A stretch of 64,000 nucleotides of DNA, from contig JAGYVD010000007.1 of NCBI GenBank assembly GCA_021209875.1, positions 62,001 through 126,000 of the forward strand. The letters run 5' to 3'. Shown here in pieces: positions 28,073 to 39,771 of this stretch. This DNA is from Rosellinia necatrix. Lineage: Eukaryota > Ascomycota > Sordariomycetes > Xylariales > Xylariaceae. The notes below the pieces were generated by a model that was given only the letters and a program-made list of their open reading frames with translations, made no database searches and was not told the DNA's origin. A program made the translations under genes and the position numbers. Every line of letters begins with the position of its first letter. Within the stretch, counting starts at the first letter, position 1.

Positions 28073-28309
28073 ATTAAATTAAAAATCGGTATATTCCTGG
28101 TATAGGCCGAGTGATATCATGCCATACTAACCTTTAGAAACAGGGCTCCCGGGCTGTTTAATTCAAAGTGTTAAATACTATTTCTAATTATCGTAGTAAA
28201 TATAAAATAACTATAATCCCTACTACGATGGCATCCTTTAACTCGTAGATCTATAAGCAGCGTCAACACTTCTGGCCCTGACTAGGGGTTACCTCGCAAT
28301 CCAGATATA

Positions 28310-29115
28310 ATGGCACGCCAGTACATTTTGAATAGCCAGGACGGCTTTGAAAGGTCACTCGAGTATTAAACCGACGTCTCTATTCCCTCGCCAAATAAGC
28401 TCGGCCCAAACAAAGTCCTTAACGAAATACTAGCTGCCAGCTTGTATTACCGCGAACTGATGATTGCGGCTCCTGGGCTAGGTTATAATCACCCGGATTG
28501 GTCTTATAAGGCTGAACCACTATGTGCTTGCTTACTGATCCTATGCCACTATCTAGACGGTCCCGGGCCTAATCCAGCCTCCTGTGATACCCAGCTGTGA
28601 CGGTAGCGGAGTTGTTAAGGCCACCGGATCGGCTGTTCAGGGCTTCTCTCCTGGCGACCACGTAGTCACCCATCTAGCACCAAACCTGGTCGGGGCTTGT
28701 GGAAGTGACGCGCCTTCCACCCTTGGCGATACTGTAACGGTGCTAGCAGACGCTGAATGCAAGAGGGTTCGACATTGTAATCGACTTGGGCGGGAACCAA
28801 ACTCTACCGCAGTCCCTGCAAGCTATGCGGGCGGATGGCGTGCTTCTGGTTGCCGGAGGTGTAGGAGATTCCACTGCTGAGTTAATTCCTCTCTTTGCGG
28901 CTGTTATATACACTTGCATTGTTGGGGGGATTTTTGGAGGTAGTCGAGCGTAGTTTCACGAACTTGTGAAATATATCGACCAGAGAAGGATTATGCCTGC
29001 TGTGGACGATGTTACGTTCAAATTTTTAGAGGCATAAGATGCTTACCGGCGCTCAAGCAAGAATAATAACTTCCCTAAAATTTTGATACATATGGACCAT
29101 AATCATGGCTGCTGG
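28310..29115 (+). pseudogene. Decayed MDR-family alcohol dehydrogenase-like gene
   Basis: Zinc-type alcohol dehydrogenase/quinone oxidoreductase-like remains in three frames. The N-terminus from ATG 28,310 gives QDGFE, then after a stop SIPSPNKLGPNKVLNEILAA. From about 28,572 another frame gives PSCDGSGVVKATGSAVQGF and SPGDHVVTHLAP, the GroES-like domain. From about 28,768 a third frame gives FDIVIDLGGNQTLPQSLQAM and then VDDVTFKFLEA, with in-frame TAG and TAA. A tail DAYRR and KILIHM follows. Most of the Rossmann domain, including the GxGGVG region, is missing. There are at least three stops, two frame changes and internal deletions, so it is not functional. Two of the stops fit CAG/CAA-to-TAG/TAA transitions, compatible with RIP leaking from the adjacent block. 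Confidence 0.8.
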
Positions 29116-29525
29116 TTAGTTGTGTTGGCTGTCTTGCCGTCCTTTGACAGCTGGGCTTTTAGGATCATTAAGCAACAACTGGTTATAATGAGGTTGGAGA
29201 TGATCTTACCACGTCCTAATATCAATATAAGATTCTTCTTTTGTATCGATCCTTGTTCTAGGCTGCTTTTTCCCTATGGTTGATGTTCTCGCTACGTCGT
29301 TTATTGTTTATCGCCAAACCCCAGACAAGGTAACAAAGCCATGCAACCTCACACTAGTACAGTACGTGACAAACTGCAGCTTGCGGGCCTCGGCCAGTTG
29401 CCAGGTGTAGCTTAATGGGCCAGATTATGCCCGGGTTCTTGTGTTATACCTGACCTATTCGATTCAGACCCCGCTCTCCCCGCCACCCCTCATGCATCGC
29501 TGATTCCCTCTTGTATGCTTTCAGC

Positions 29526-31812
29526 ATGGCGTCTAATATTGCAAATGCTCATGCCAGTTTGCCTTGCGCTTTCTGTAAAACGATTGTGCCGGATGGGAGG
29601 CGGCGTACTGACAATGCGACTCGTCTTGACACATTATTTGAGAGGCAAGATGTCTATCCCACTTACCCTGGCGTTGCATCATCTGCCCAGGCTGGCTGCG
29701 ATTTATGCCTTTTTATGTTGAAACGGCTTACTTCGAAGCCCTCCGACGTCCTCCGTTCTATCCAACACAGCAGTGGCAGGCTTGTTTGGGAGCGCCATGA
29801 AAAACAAACGAAACAGCTTGCCACGCCCTGGGACCAAACAATCATAATACGGGCATCTTTCGATTTCTTTCCATTTAGTGCAGTGATACCGACGAGTGAT
29901 TCGGTCAACCACGGGGGAGCCTTGGTTCCTCAAACAGAAAGGCAGCACGGTGGTGCAGTAACATCGTTGCGACTCAGATGCCAGCCGACAACCAGAACCT
30001 TGCCTTTGGCAGACGGGAACATCTGGGACGGAGAGGAGTTCGAGTTCCCCGTTTTTGATTCTATAGGTACGCCAATACACCAAAATCGAAATGCGGGCTA
30101 GTTATTCTTACATAGTTCAAGATTTACACTCCCCTTATCCGGAATGCAGACGAGAACTCCCCAGTCTAGTGACGCTTTCGGATAGAAACGTATCCAAGAT
30201 CAAAAAATGGGTTGACGAGTGTTTGCATAACCACACACAATGCTGGCCCTCTCCAGATACTGAGAATTGGCTTCCAAGTCGGCTTCTAGAAATCGATAGC
30301 CAACGCGGTGAGCTTCAGATGAAACTTGTCGAGTCCTTAGATCATCATCTCGAAGCTGGTATTAGGTTTGCGGCTTTGAGTCATGTTTGGGGAAATATAA
30401 ATACGTCACCTCTTCGCCTTTTATTATCAAATATCGACGCATTCAAGATCGGCATCAAGGAGTGTGAACTCCCTAAGACTTTTCTTGATGCAGCCCATGT
30501 ATGCGCGCGCCTCGGAATACAATACTTATGGGTCGACTCACTATGCATCATTCAAGACTCGCTTGGCGACTGGAGCGAGCAAGCGATTCTTATGCATCTT
30601 ATTTACCGCCACGCCCTTGTGACTATCGTCGCAACCTCGGCAACGTCTTGTCATGATGGCTTCCTAGAGAGGACTATCAATTCTGTTCCTACCATTAAAG
30701 TCGCCTACTCTATCTCTTCAATCAGCCAAATATCTACCTCTGAAGATATGTACATGATTGTCTACGACTACGATAACCCCCACGATAGTCTACGCATGTT
30801 TGCTGTGAATGGTTCTGTGTGGAACACGCGAGCCTGGACAATGCAAGAGCGTAGCTTATCAACGAGAATGGTTCATTTCTGCCGCAACAAGATATTCTTC
30901 GAGTGTAGAGGTTGCTTGCTATCTGAAGAAAACGAACCCGCTCAAGAACCGGACACCATTAGCAGTATCCTCTGGCCACGTGGGGAATCTACATCTTATG
31001 AAGAGCTTTATCAGCATTGGCAGCTTTTTGTTGGCGAGTATACCTCACGCCGCCTTACTGTGAGCAGTGATCGACTTCCTGCTATTCAAAGCGTAGCAGA
31101 GGAGATGGCTGTCGTGACAGGGCAGGAATACATTCAGCTCGCTGGTATGTGGCGACCGAATTTATGGCGTGAGTTGCTCTGGTATCCTCTGTTTGGTACA
31201 GCTAACCGTCTTGATGTATGGCGTGCCCCTAGTTGGTCCTGGGCTGCGATAGAGGGGCAGATATCACTCTGGCAAAGGAACTTTCGTCATTCGCATCAAG
31301 CTCCTCAGGGGACTCTTCTAAGTTGTCTTGCTATGCAATCTTTCGAAGTACTTGATGTGGACCGGGGTATTCCCGATCCGCAAGTAACATATCCAGGCTT
31401 CCTCAAAGTTAAAAGCCTGATGAGGGAATTTCACCACATTCAGAAACACGATGGCTCGGGTGGAAACCGACATTTCTTCCCTCATGATTTAATTATCTAC
31501 GAGTTTTATCTCACGAATGGAACCTCAAGCCGCATGGAAGTATTCGCACACGGCAGGCTAGACATTGGTCACCTGGTAGATCCTTCTAACGCATTCCCAT
31601 CGACGCCACGAAAGTTTATGTATCTACACATCAACAACAATGGGCGTGCCACCGGTCTCATCTTGCAAGCACAAACTTACGACCAGGGCCAAAACCCCAT
31701 GGTGTGGGCTAGGATAGGCATTGCAACACTTTTTTGGGATCGATCGGATAAGCCCATACTGAATGATGCTTTTGGTTCTGATGACGTTTCTCAGACAGCT
31801 ATCTTGATTTAG
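29526..31812 (+). CDS. HET-domain (heterokaryon incompatibility-type) protein
   Basis: Two exons, 29,526-30,066 and 30,116-31,812. The 49-nt intron has GTACGC and CATAG ends, and the phase is kept. Product about 745 aa. I prefer ATG 29,526 (A at -3, G at +4) over the in-frame 29,511. The N-terminus has Cys pairs CAFC and CDLC. The HET domain follows with ALSHVWG (~267), YLWVDSLCIIQD (~317) and RAWTMQE (~419), in the family order. HET domains act in allorecognition and cell-death signalling in filamentous ascomycetes. There is no membrane segment and no recognisable extra effector domain, so the partner is unknown. It is the first intact gene after the AT-rich block, a typical place for fast-evolving HET genes. 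Confidence 0.9.
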
Positions 31813-32803
31813 CTGATATTTGTACAACATATGCGATGTAATTACGCCTGCCGCATAGGTCAGGTGTATTTGACCCTGTTTCCTTTCTGTATAACGGTGG
31901 TTGTTCTGTGCATCAATTCCGCCCAGATCTTCCTCCCCTATCACCTTAATATTTACAACCACGAAAGGGGTGGCTTTTCAGTACTGGTCATCGGGGTCTT
32001 AATTATTCGTCATTACTCCATTTGGCGGTGACCAAGGGACTCAAATGAAGACAGTACAGGTCATTCCAGGTAATATTTCTTATTTGCCCTTTGAGTTTGA
32101 GCAAGTCCTTTGGCCGTGGTCGGGTGGCCGGACCTCGTGCCCTGGGGCACACTAGTATATCTCAAGCAAGGGTTCCGGTGTCTTTCAATGTATATGTCTA
32201 GTCCGACCTATACTCTGCTTGTTAGTGAATAATTCATATGTCTCACCTCCTCAATTACCGGCTAATGTATTTCCAGCATTTACAACCCAAGTACATACGG
32301 TAACAGGATTCATGATGTTGCGACCAACTTTTATAAAGCGGAGTGGGGTGAAATATAAACCACGTCAGCAGCTGGAAGTCCATATAACACTGCAATTATA
32401 AAACCAACGAACGCGACCAAATGGAATGGGAAAAGTGAAGAAAGCTTAGATATGATCAGCCAAAGGCAGGTAATAAGATAGAGGAGGTTTTTAGACAAAA
32501 TTTAAACAGGATGGTAAACTATGCTGACTGAAGTATACTATTAAAGTTAGGTACCCGAGTTGTGTGGTTAATAATTGACCCAACTCTGAGTAAGTAATTA
32601 AATTGATGACAAGGTTGGTTGTTCACATGCGTTATTGATAGAATTAGATAGCAATTTCTTAGTGGCTCGTATATCATCATGATTGAGCTTTAGATACAGC
32701 AACTCAACATTGGCAGACAGAGAAATTCATAGCTGAGACAAGCAGTCAGTAATGAGATAATTCCAACTGGTATATTTCAGCCTTTCAGCATAAATATTGC
32801 GTT
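31813..32803. other. Intergenic, nothing recognised
   Basis: About 1 kb between the 3' ends of the convergent HET and lysozyme genes. It is slightly AT-rich, with short ORFs of up to 66 codons and no protein similarity that I recognise. Confidence 0.6.
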
Positions 32804-33570
32804 TCAACAGGTCGATGCAGGGAGAGCGCCGACTGAGGTAGCCGTGTTGGCTAGGTCGACTTCGGCGGCCCTCCGCCTGACGAGGCCAGGTAGGACCTGT
32901 CCACCACCTTTGTTCCACAGTGGTAGTTCCTGTGCGATGACCGTTTTTGGGTTCTCTCCCCTGTTTAGACGCGCGATCAGGCTCGATGACCCGGAGTTGC
33001 CACATCCTACATTATACGCCCAACTCACCAGCGCGCCATATTGGTTCGCGTTAAGCGTTACCGGCTCCGCGGTCTGTTGGGTGATGCAGTTTTGGGGTGT
33101 CTGTCGAGGCGTTAGTTTGTCTGTCGGCAAGTGTCCTGATTTAGGCCATGGAATATAGGAAGCAGGGTGAGAATGCGAATACGAGAGTTGCTTCAACATG
33201 ATTTAGTTATTATTACCTTCACATCGCTCGCGAGGAGTTTCTTTCCATCAGCTTGCGAGAGGGGAATGTGATAAGGAACTTCGGAACATCCGCTCTTCTG
33301 GCAGAGATGCCCATAGCCAACAGTCGGGTTGCCAGTTGGGTCGATGTCTAAATGGAAAGAGAGATGATTAAAACGTTTCTAATTTCCGTGACAGATTTTC
33401 AAATGCCATCACAAGCACCACCATGATTAAAACTTACAGACGTCAGCACGGAAGCCCTCAAACTCTGCAATTAGATTAATAGTGGCTGAGTTGACGGCGG
33501 GCCCGATGCAGGCTGCCTGGGCCATAGAGGCAGCAAGGAGGGCGGCGGAAGTGGCAGCGAATCGAACCAT
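32804..33570 (-). CDS. Secreted GH24 phage-type lysozyme (muramidase)
   Basis: Three exons on the minus strand: 33,570-33,438, 33,347-33,217 and 33,100-32,804. The introns are 90 and 116 nt with GTAAGT/TTTAG and GTAATA/ACAG ends, and all phases agree. Product 186 aa, normal for fungal GH24. An N-terminal signal peptide of about 20 residues is rich in Ala. The catalytic triad spacing equals T4 lysozyme: Glu38 (EFEG), Asp47 (YID) and Thr53 (PTVGYGH). The C-terminal half has NQYGALVSWAYNVGCG and LPGLVRRRAAEVDL. It should cleave the N-acetylmuramic acid to N-acetylglucosamine bond of bacterial peptidoglycan outside the cell. GH24 is mainly a phage and bacterial family, so an ancient transfer is likely, but the introns show it is settled in the fungal genome. 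Confidence 0.92.
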
Positions 33571-35602
33571 GATGGGCAAGCGTTGCTATTACTAGAGTCG
33601 AGAGTTTTTTTAGGTTCGTGTATGAATGTTCAATGATGATGCGCTCAGGCGGTGATATACAAGTTGCCCAGCAAGACTGACCCGGGGCATCAACAGGTAC
33701 TTATAATTATCGGTCCATCACTCTGTCGGGTTATTAGGATTTGTCCTTTAAAGCTATGTAAAGGCAGCGAGTCCTGCGAAACATCGCTTCATTCTGTCTC
33801 CTGCCGACTTGGGATATCCATGGCGTGGCCGGTGCATCTGGATGAGAAGGCGCTGTCTTGATTTAGAAGGCCGAAACCTGTCGATCGTTGCCATAAACTA
33901 AGAATTGTGTTAAGAAGGTAAAGCGTGCATGGGATTTGCATGCGCTCGAAGGCACTAACGCTGTTTGGCATGGATCGTCGTCATGGCGCAGCGCAAATAT
34001 TCCGCTGGCTTTCCGCCCATACTAGAAGAACTATACACACACAAAGCCTTCAAGACTGTAAGTCAACTAATACGAACAGTGTGCGGAACACGCCCCGGAT
34101 TTATGACCCTGCTGGTTTTAAAGGTATCCTATTGGTTGCCTCAAATAGTGAACTAGTTGACCTTTTATCACATCAATGGCCACTCCCACTGGCTATTGCA
34201 AATACGGACTCGCTGTCACACATCGGCTGGAAGACTCACTCACCATCCCGGACACCCGCCGGCGCCTATCGGGATACGTAGGGACACCTGCGATGGTTTT
34301 TCGTATTCAGCCAATGGTGCTTATGGGAGGAGATATGAATCCAGGGCCAAGGTTAGGTGCATATAACCGTCGATGCCTCCGAGAGAAATGCGGACTTAGT
34401 TCATGCGGATGTCGATAGTCTTGGGACCAGGGTGGGAATATGATATGCAATGCCACAATCATAAGTCTATTTTAGTTACATATATGTTTATCCGCATATA
34501 CCTCTATGCCCAGGCCTATCTACTATTAACTAGCTACTTACGCAGTTAACACCTTGAGATATGATTGTTTTGAAACCCACCAGCAATTTTGCCAAGCGCC
34601 GCTAAACTTGGAACGGCTACCAACCCATATTCAAACGGTTGAATGTGCCCAAAGGACACCTGATGCGACGTCGACGAACAAAGTCATATCACGAACATAA
34701 CAACATCTATACTACTGGTGGGGGAAATGGTGTGATATTAATGGGATTATTTCAAGCGGTTTGTCACCTGACTAGCACCTGAAGGGGCAATGCCTGGCTG
34801 GGTTGATATGATGAGACTAACACGTCATACTGCTCGCCCCTGAACTCCCAAACGAACACGCCAACAGCGGCTGGAATGGGGGCCGGAGACCATGCGGCCC
34901 AAGAGCTCATATTGAATAGTTTGTCTCATATTTGTTGTCGCACAACCTGTGATAGTTAATAGATTAGTCCAAATGATTGTTTCCCAGCACGCCATGAAAC
35001 TGCTGTAGAACCTGACACTTTGCCTTCCTTATCGCGTTCCTGGAGATACAAATCCATTACCGTTAAATTGCTTAGGATAACTCACAGTCGACTGAAACGT
35101 CTCAACCAACCTCATGGTGGAAGATAGAGAAGGTAAACCTTTTTACGGTGCTGCATTCATCGCATACGATCTTTAGGCGTGTGGCTCATGTTCCTCTAGT
35201 CTGGCGAGCTTTCGTTGATTTGCAAGGCGATCACCGCATTCCGGGGGGCAGAAGAGGTTTACCTTCATCGTCCACAATATATTCCTTTCGCTTTATTGGT
35301 CCATCTGTCCATATTCCAAGTAGTTCGCGTCACGATCACCACGTGGCCCCCCTGCTAGTTAGGATTCGGGTGTGCCCCCCGATTGATCGCATCTGTATGT
35401 AATATGGTTGAGTGTATTTCCTTATCTGGTTAAAATGACAGTTTCGTCCTTGAGCTATCGCCCCCCTTTACCCCAGCTCTCCCGTTCGATATTGATCAGC
35501 CACGTAAGTTTTATTCTGAACCCGAATCAATTCCAACTTTCGGATGGCATACCACTATATCATAAACATGACATTATTTCCCCGTGCCGAAAATATTCGC
35601 CG
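33571..35602. other. Long intergenic spacer, nothing recognised
   Basis: About 2 kb with overlapping short ORFs (up to 118 codons, 33,925-34,281 +) that look random. None shows a motif that I recognise. It could hold an unrecognised small gene or decayed sequence. Confidence 0.5.
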
Positions 35603-35971
35603 TCAAGAACCACTTGCCAATAACACTGCCTCCGCTTGGACCTCGGCATGCATATTCGGCACAACGATAGCAGGTACTATCACGGTCGCCCAGGCCGGCG
35701 AACTGCTCGGGTATCTCTCTCGGGAGATCTTTTTCATTGCGGGCTCGTCGTCCGGGTTAACCAGGTACGTCGTGATCTTATGGGCTCCCCCAACTCTGCG
35801 CTGGATTCCAGCACTGCAGAGTGCAGCGACTAGACAGACAAATATAGAGCTCGTGATGAGTTTGCCGGTTTCAAGATCTAAGCCAACATGGGTGGTCGTC
35901 GTGACCAGCCTTCCGGTCAGAGGCACCGTCGCCGTCGTTACAATGTCTAAGGATCGCAACATCTCTGTCAT
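35603..35971 (-). CDS. RidA/YjgF (UK114)-like protein, possibly degenerate
   Basis: Single-exon 122-aa frame, close to the usual RidA length of ~125-130. The best matching parts are GLDLETGKL, KITTYLVNPDDEPAM and YPSSSPAWATVIVPAI, with the NMHAEVQAEAVL tail matching the family's final strand. RidA proteins hydrolyse reactive enamines/imines. The catalytic Arg of canonical members (PAR) is here Trp (PAW). Some fungal relatives also carry Trp at this place, so this may be a divergent subfamily. The N-terminal third is weakly conserved and lacks the usual GQ motif. A longer frame on the other strand (35,544-36,023) resembles nothing. Next to the copper amine oxidase, a role with imine products is attractive but inferred. 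Confidence 0.55.
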   Translation of the reverse strand: MTEMLRSLDIVTTATVPLTGRLVTTTTHVGLDLETGKLITSSIFVCLVAALCSAGIQRRVGGAHKITTYLVNPDDEPAMKKISRERYPSSSPAWATVIVPAIVVPNMHAEVQAEAVLLASGS

Positions 35972-37114
35972 GTTAGGATTGCCCAGAGTGAGGTCTAGTC
36001 ACTATGAGGTAGCAGCTGGGTAGCAGGTAGATAGCCAAGTATAGGGGTAGGGCTTAATATCATTGATTCCTGGGCCTACCATCTAGGTGGGAGGCCTTCA
36101 GTCCTTATATACACAATTATGCCCTTAGAGCTACCCCCTAGGGTAGCTGGTACCTCGCTATGTGATCTATTGGCCTGACAATCTCACCCGCCGGCCCTGG
36201 GAGCCACCTGGGTTCCATGATAGGACGATAGAATAAAATAAAAAATTTGTTTCTTTCTTTTAAAAAAAATATGAGCGAAAAAGAAAGCCCAATACTGATG
36301 CCCGAAGAGCATACTAGCCCCCGGAGGCGAGTGTGGTTTATATAATCCGCAATTAAGGAGTGTGAATGTGCAAGCCATGCCCTAGTTAAGAGTGAAGCGG
36401 TAAGAATGGAGTAGCAAGCTACTTGATACAACAATTAGTGCCCCAAATATTAGAGCATCTGACCTAATAAAGATGCTTTCATTGAAGATGGGGCAGCAAT
36501 GCAACAAGTTTTCAATAATGCATTACTGCGAGGAATATACTAATATAAACTATTGTTATCTCTATCCCTGATTCAAAAGGAATAATTATTGATAATACAA
36601 AGTCCATACCTGGTTCAAATAAGTCTGTTTTCATTATGTGCCGCGTAGAATTACCCTTTAAATACTTATCACACACTACCTAGGTAGCCAAACGTGCTTT
36701 ATTTCAACTATTGATTGTGTGACAAGGCTTGGCTTGGAAGGGTAATAATTGCTTCATATTCATAATAATCTTCTTTGGTCTCAAGGAGCGATGAGGAAGA
36801 AGGGAAGAAGATCTAGCTATCCTGGCTCGGGCTGCTATTTATGCCCGATCCTTACACAGTGAGTTTCCACAGTCTGAATCCCTATTCCTACGGGTGGTCA
36901 GTTGACTTCCCAGCCTCATGCATGTTGGCTTTCCTAATGCGCTGTTGCTTCCTAACAGGTATCTTGGCATTCCCTTCAGTCTCCTTTGGGGCTTAGCGTA
37001 TCTATGGCACCAGTGGTCCGTGTGACAGATTGATTCAACATCAGGGTTGGCCCTAGGCTATGATACTATTTATACCCTAGAATACACCTAGTAAAGTACA
37101 ACCTGCATGCCCGC
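35972..37114. other. Intergenic, nothing recognised
   Basis: Roughly 1.1 kb upstream of the RidA-like gene and downstream of the amine oxidase gene. Includes a homopolymer-rich patch near 36,235-36,290. No coding signal. Confidence 0.5.
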
Positions 37115-39259
37115 TCAAATCCGAGACAGATGACAGAATGTCTCCGGTTTAGTTTCATGTAATACTGAACTGTTCTCACTCTGGTTAGAGCGTGGTACAT
37201 CGTTGGACGGGTTAAGTTCGAAAAAGTTGGCAGGCTTTAAAGACATGACGAACTTCTCCATAGGCATGACAGGGAAATCTGCGCACAATTAGCAAGCGAG
37301 TTCAGAAAATTCCCCCCCTTTTCTTTTCCGCCCCGAAAAAAGAGGAGGAAAATGGTTGAGAGGCATACATACCTTCAGGTCGAGTGATATGTGTGACGCC
37401 AAATGAGTGCCATAGTACTACATCTTCACTCTTCACGCTCTCCTTGCGGTTAGCCCAGATAGCAAGGCCGGTGTCCTCGCGGCTCTGGTTTGTGAACTCT
37501 CCTGAGGCCCATAACTCATCATCATTATATTTCGTTACCCAAATCGGTTTGGAACTAAAGATTCCACGGCGATAGTTGAACGTTTTAGGGCTCATCATCA
37601 ACATCTGACTCGGAACTGGGTGCAGCTTGTAGCTATGAAACTTCCCAGAAACGGAGTTCGTGCGCCCTTCGTTGACGATCTTGAAAGTCCGGTTCTTTGT
37701 AATGTCTAGCTCATATCCACCTGGCTTCTCAATCAGCGTTGTGCTTACTTTAAAGGCACATCCATGCGGATCGAGGTCCGGCTCATCGACGACAGAGTGA
37801 CACTCGTCGTACACGATAGTGCTTTTGCGATCGCCGTCCAAAATTGGGTCGACACGGGCGCAGAATATATGTTGGTGGTTGACGGCTAGCACGCCTGGTG
37901 CCACGATGGTACCCCAAGGGACTTGAAGCCCTTTCCGAATCGGCATCGTCGAGACGATACCGGTGGCTCGTACCTCGATATGGATATTGGCAGCCTGGTC
38001 TAACACGAATGCAAGGATGTACTCGTAGTTTGCGACTGTTGCCGTGCATTGAATGACTAGCTGCCTATTCCTCACCACTGAGGACTTGTGATTCCGGAAA
38101 TTTGTATGCTTCCAGCCAATACCATCGTCAATTTCGTGCATACAGATAACATTGGGCATTACCACAGGTTGGCCCTGTCCGGTAGCCCGAACACCATTGA
38201 AGTAGGCGATATGGCCAAGACAGTCACAGCCGAGCTTGAGACTGTTGGAAGTAAGTCCGAAACCGGAGTCTCCGAGGTCAAAAGCCTGCTTTCGGTGATA
38301 CGGCGTGCGAGGGTCACCGTACGGGACAGTCATCTCGCTCATGGATATTCGATAGAACAATGGGCGGCTATCGTACCGCACGTCATGAAGAACCGGCCCT
38401 TCACGAAGGGTCCAGCCTAACGTGAAAGACCATTTCTGCCAATCCACACGACGGCCCGAGATCCGGAAAGACGGCCCCTCTGGCTGAACAATCCGGAGGG
38501 GTTTCAAATCCTTTCGGAGCGCGTTTCCCCCCATGATGTCAGCGCTGTACTCAACCGGCTCAGCCGGATCCCATGGCCGAGTTTCGGGGTCCAGCTCGTT
38601 GTCAGTACCCATGGGAAGCCTTTGGAGTTCCACCAACTCCAACGTGTGAGCATCAAATATTGGCGCTAGAGGTAGGGGAAGGGAGTAATGGTTTGCCTGA
38701 TCATCATCGTTCAAAGCAATATACATGTAGCATTGGAACAGTCTCCTCCGTTCGCTTGCACCATCTGTTCCATAGGCCCAAGGGTCGTTGATAACACGAG
38801 CACTAATTAAGATCAGATGTCTCTTTCTTCTTGTTTTAACAAGACCACTTACTTGGTGGGTAGTTTCAGCTTGGAAATCTCGGCTTGAACTTCGGGATGG
38901 TTGTTACAAGCTTTGGTGACAAGTTCGTATTCCTCCCAATCGACAGGTCCTTGGGAGGTAGGGGCATCATAGCATTTCTCAACTTGCTTCGTAGTTATGT
39001 TCACGATCGCGATCAAGAGATTCTGGGTCTTCTTGAGGTGGTAGTAGACTCTAGCCTTGCGGTCAGGTGCATTGCCATTGCCGTGAAGGTATTGAAGAGT
39101 GACGGCTTTCGGAGGCTCAGCAAGATCTATAACCTTGAATTTGATACCTCCGATGCTGGATCTTAATTTTTGCTGCAACGTGTTGGATGCGGTCTGTACT
39201 TCATCAACCGTCAACGGGTCTAGGGGGTGAGGCATCGGCTTGGAACTATGAGAATACAT
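37115..39259 (-). CDS. Copper-containing primary amine oxidase (topaquinone)
   Basis: Three exons: 39,259-38,853, 38,802-37,373 and 37,278-37,115. The introns are 50 and 94 nt (GTAAGT/TTAG and GTATGT/GCAG) with consistent phases. Product 666 aa, the usual size of fungal copper amine oxidases. The catalytic Asp lies in AFDLGDSGFG (~311), the topaquinone precursor Tyr in ANYEY (~395), and the copper ligands in HQHIF (~445/447) and FGVTHITRPED (~607). It oxidises primary amines to aldehydes with H2O2 and NH3. The C-terminus ends LSRI, and SRI resembles a type-1 peroxisomal signal, fitting the peroxisomal site of many fungal members. It is divergent from the SDR gene, sharing a 512-bp promoter. 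All key residues are present, so it is probably active; the substrate cannot be predicted. Confidence 0.95.
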
Positions 39260-39771
39260 GTTGAACTATGACATTAAGGGACAACTGCGTTTCAAATCAT
39301 TAAATCTCGGATTTGTCCTTATTCTGTCTTATACTTAACCGCCTCTTATCCGAAGCGTAGTCGTGGAGGCTTCTGACTAAGCCCAATTTAAGTTGAGTGC
39401 GGATTGGTTGGCATAACTAATCCATCCAAATGGTCCTCATTACCGTAAATGGAAATAGAGTCCACTTCAAGGCACCGTGCTAAGCTGTGGGGATAACAAC
39501 CCAACGTATCCCTAGCGTACAATATCATGGCCGCTACCTGGCTAGTGACTATCAGTAGGGTATAACACGGGAATTGATATCCTTGAATGAGAATCAAGGA
39601 GGTTGTGTTGGGCCTTTTGCCATTTTCGGCACAGCTAGTCAACTGGTTGGTGCATGTTCGCGGAGCATCCCGCCTTCATTAACCCTCACTGGCCCCTACG
39701 CTCAGCCCTTCAGCTTCAGCTTCACCAACCTGAGATATATTTCCTTTACGATATAGGAATTAGCTGCTGAT
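39260..39771. promoter_or_regulatory. Bidirectional promoter of amine oxidase and SDR
   Basis: The 512 bp between the two divergent ATGs (39,259 minus and 39,772 plus). It contains a symmetric GCGG-N6-CCGC site (listed separately) and CT-rich sequence just before the SDR start. The arrangement suggests co-regulation of the pair. Confidence 0.5.
39660..39673. promoter_or_regulatory. Candidate Zn2Cys6 binding site, CGG-N6-CCG
   Basis: GCGGAGCATCCCGC is a perfect inverted pair of CGG half-sites with a 6-bp spacer, the layout bound by several dimeric Zn2Cys6 regulators. It lies about 100 bp upstream of the SDR ATG. The Zn2Cys6 gene at 41,461-43,594 is the obvious candidate binder. Short motifs occur by chance, so this is suggestive only. 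Confidence 0.35.

Noticed and set aside
32844..33158. 104-codon plus-strand ORF across the lysozyme gene
   Set aside because: Antisense to the well supported GH24 exon 3 and intron 2; no independent evidence.
33925..34281. 118-codon ORF in the long spacer
   Set aside because: Overlapped by other-frame ORFs of similar size and lacking motifs or plausible intron joins.
35544..36023. 159-codon plus-strand ORF overlapping the RidA-like gene
   Set aside because: It resembles no family that I know, while the minus strand over the same bases carries several RidA-like motifs; treated as a shadow.
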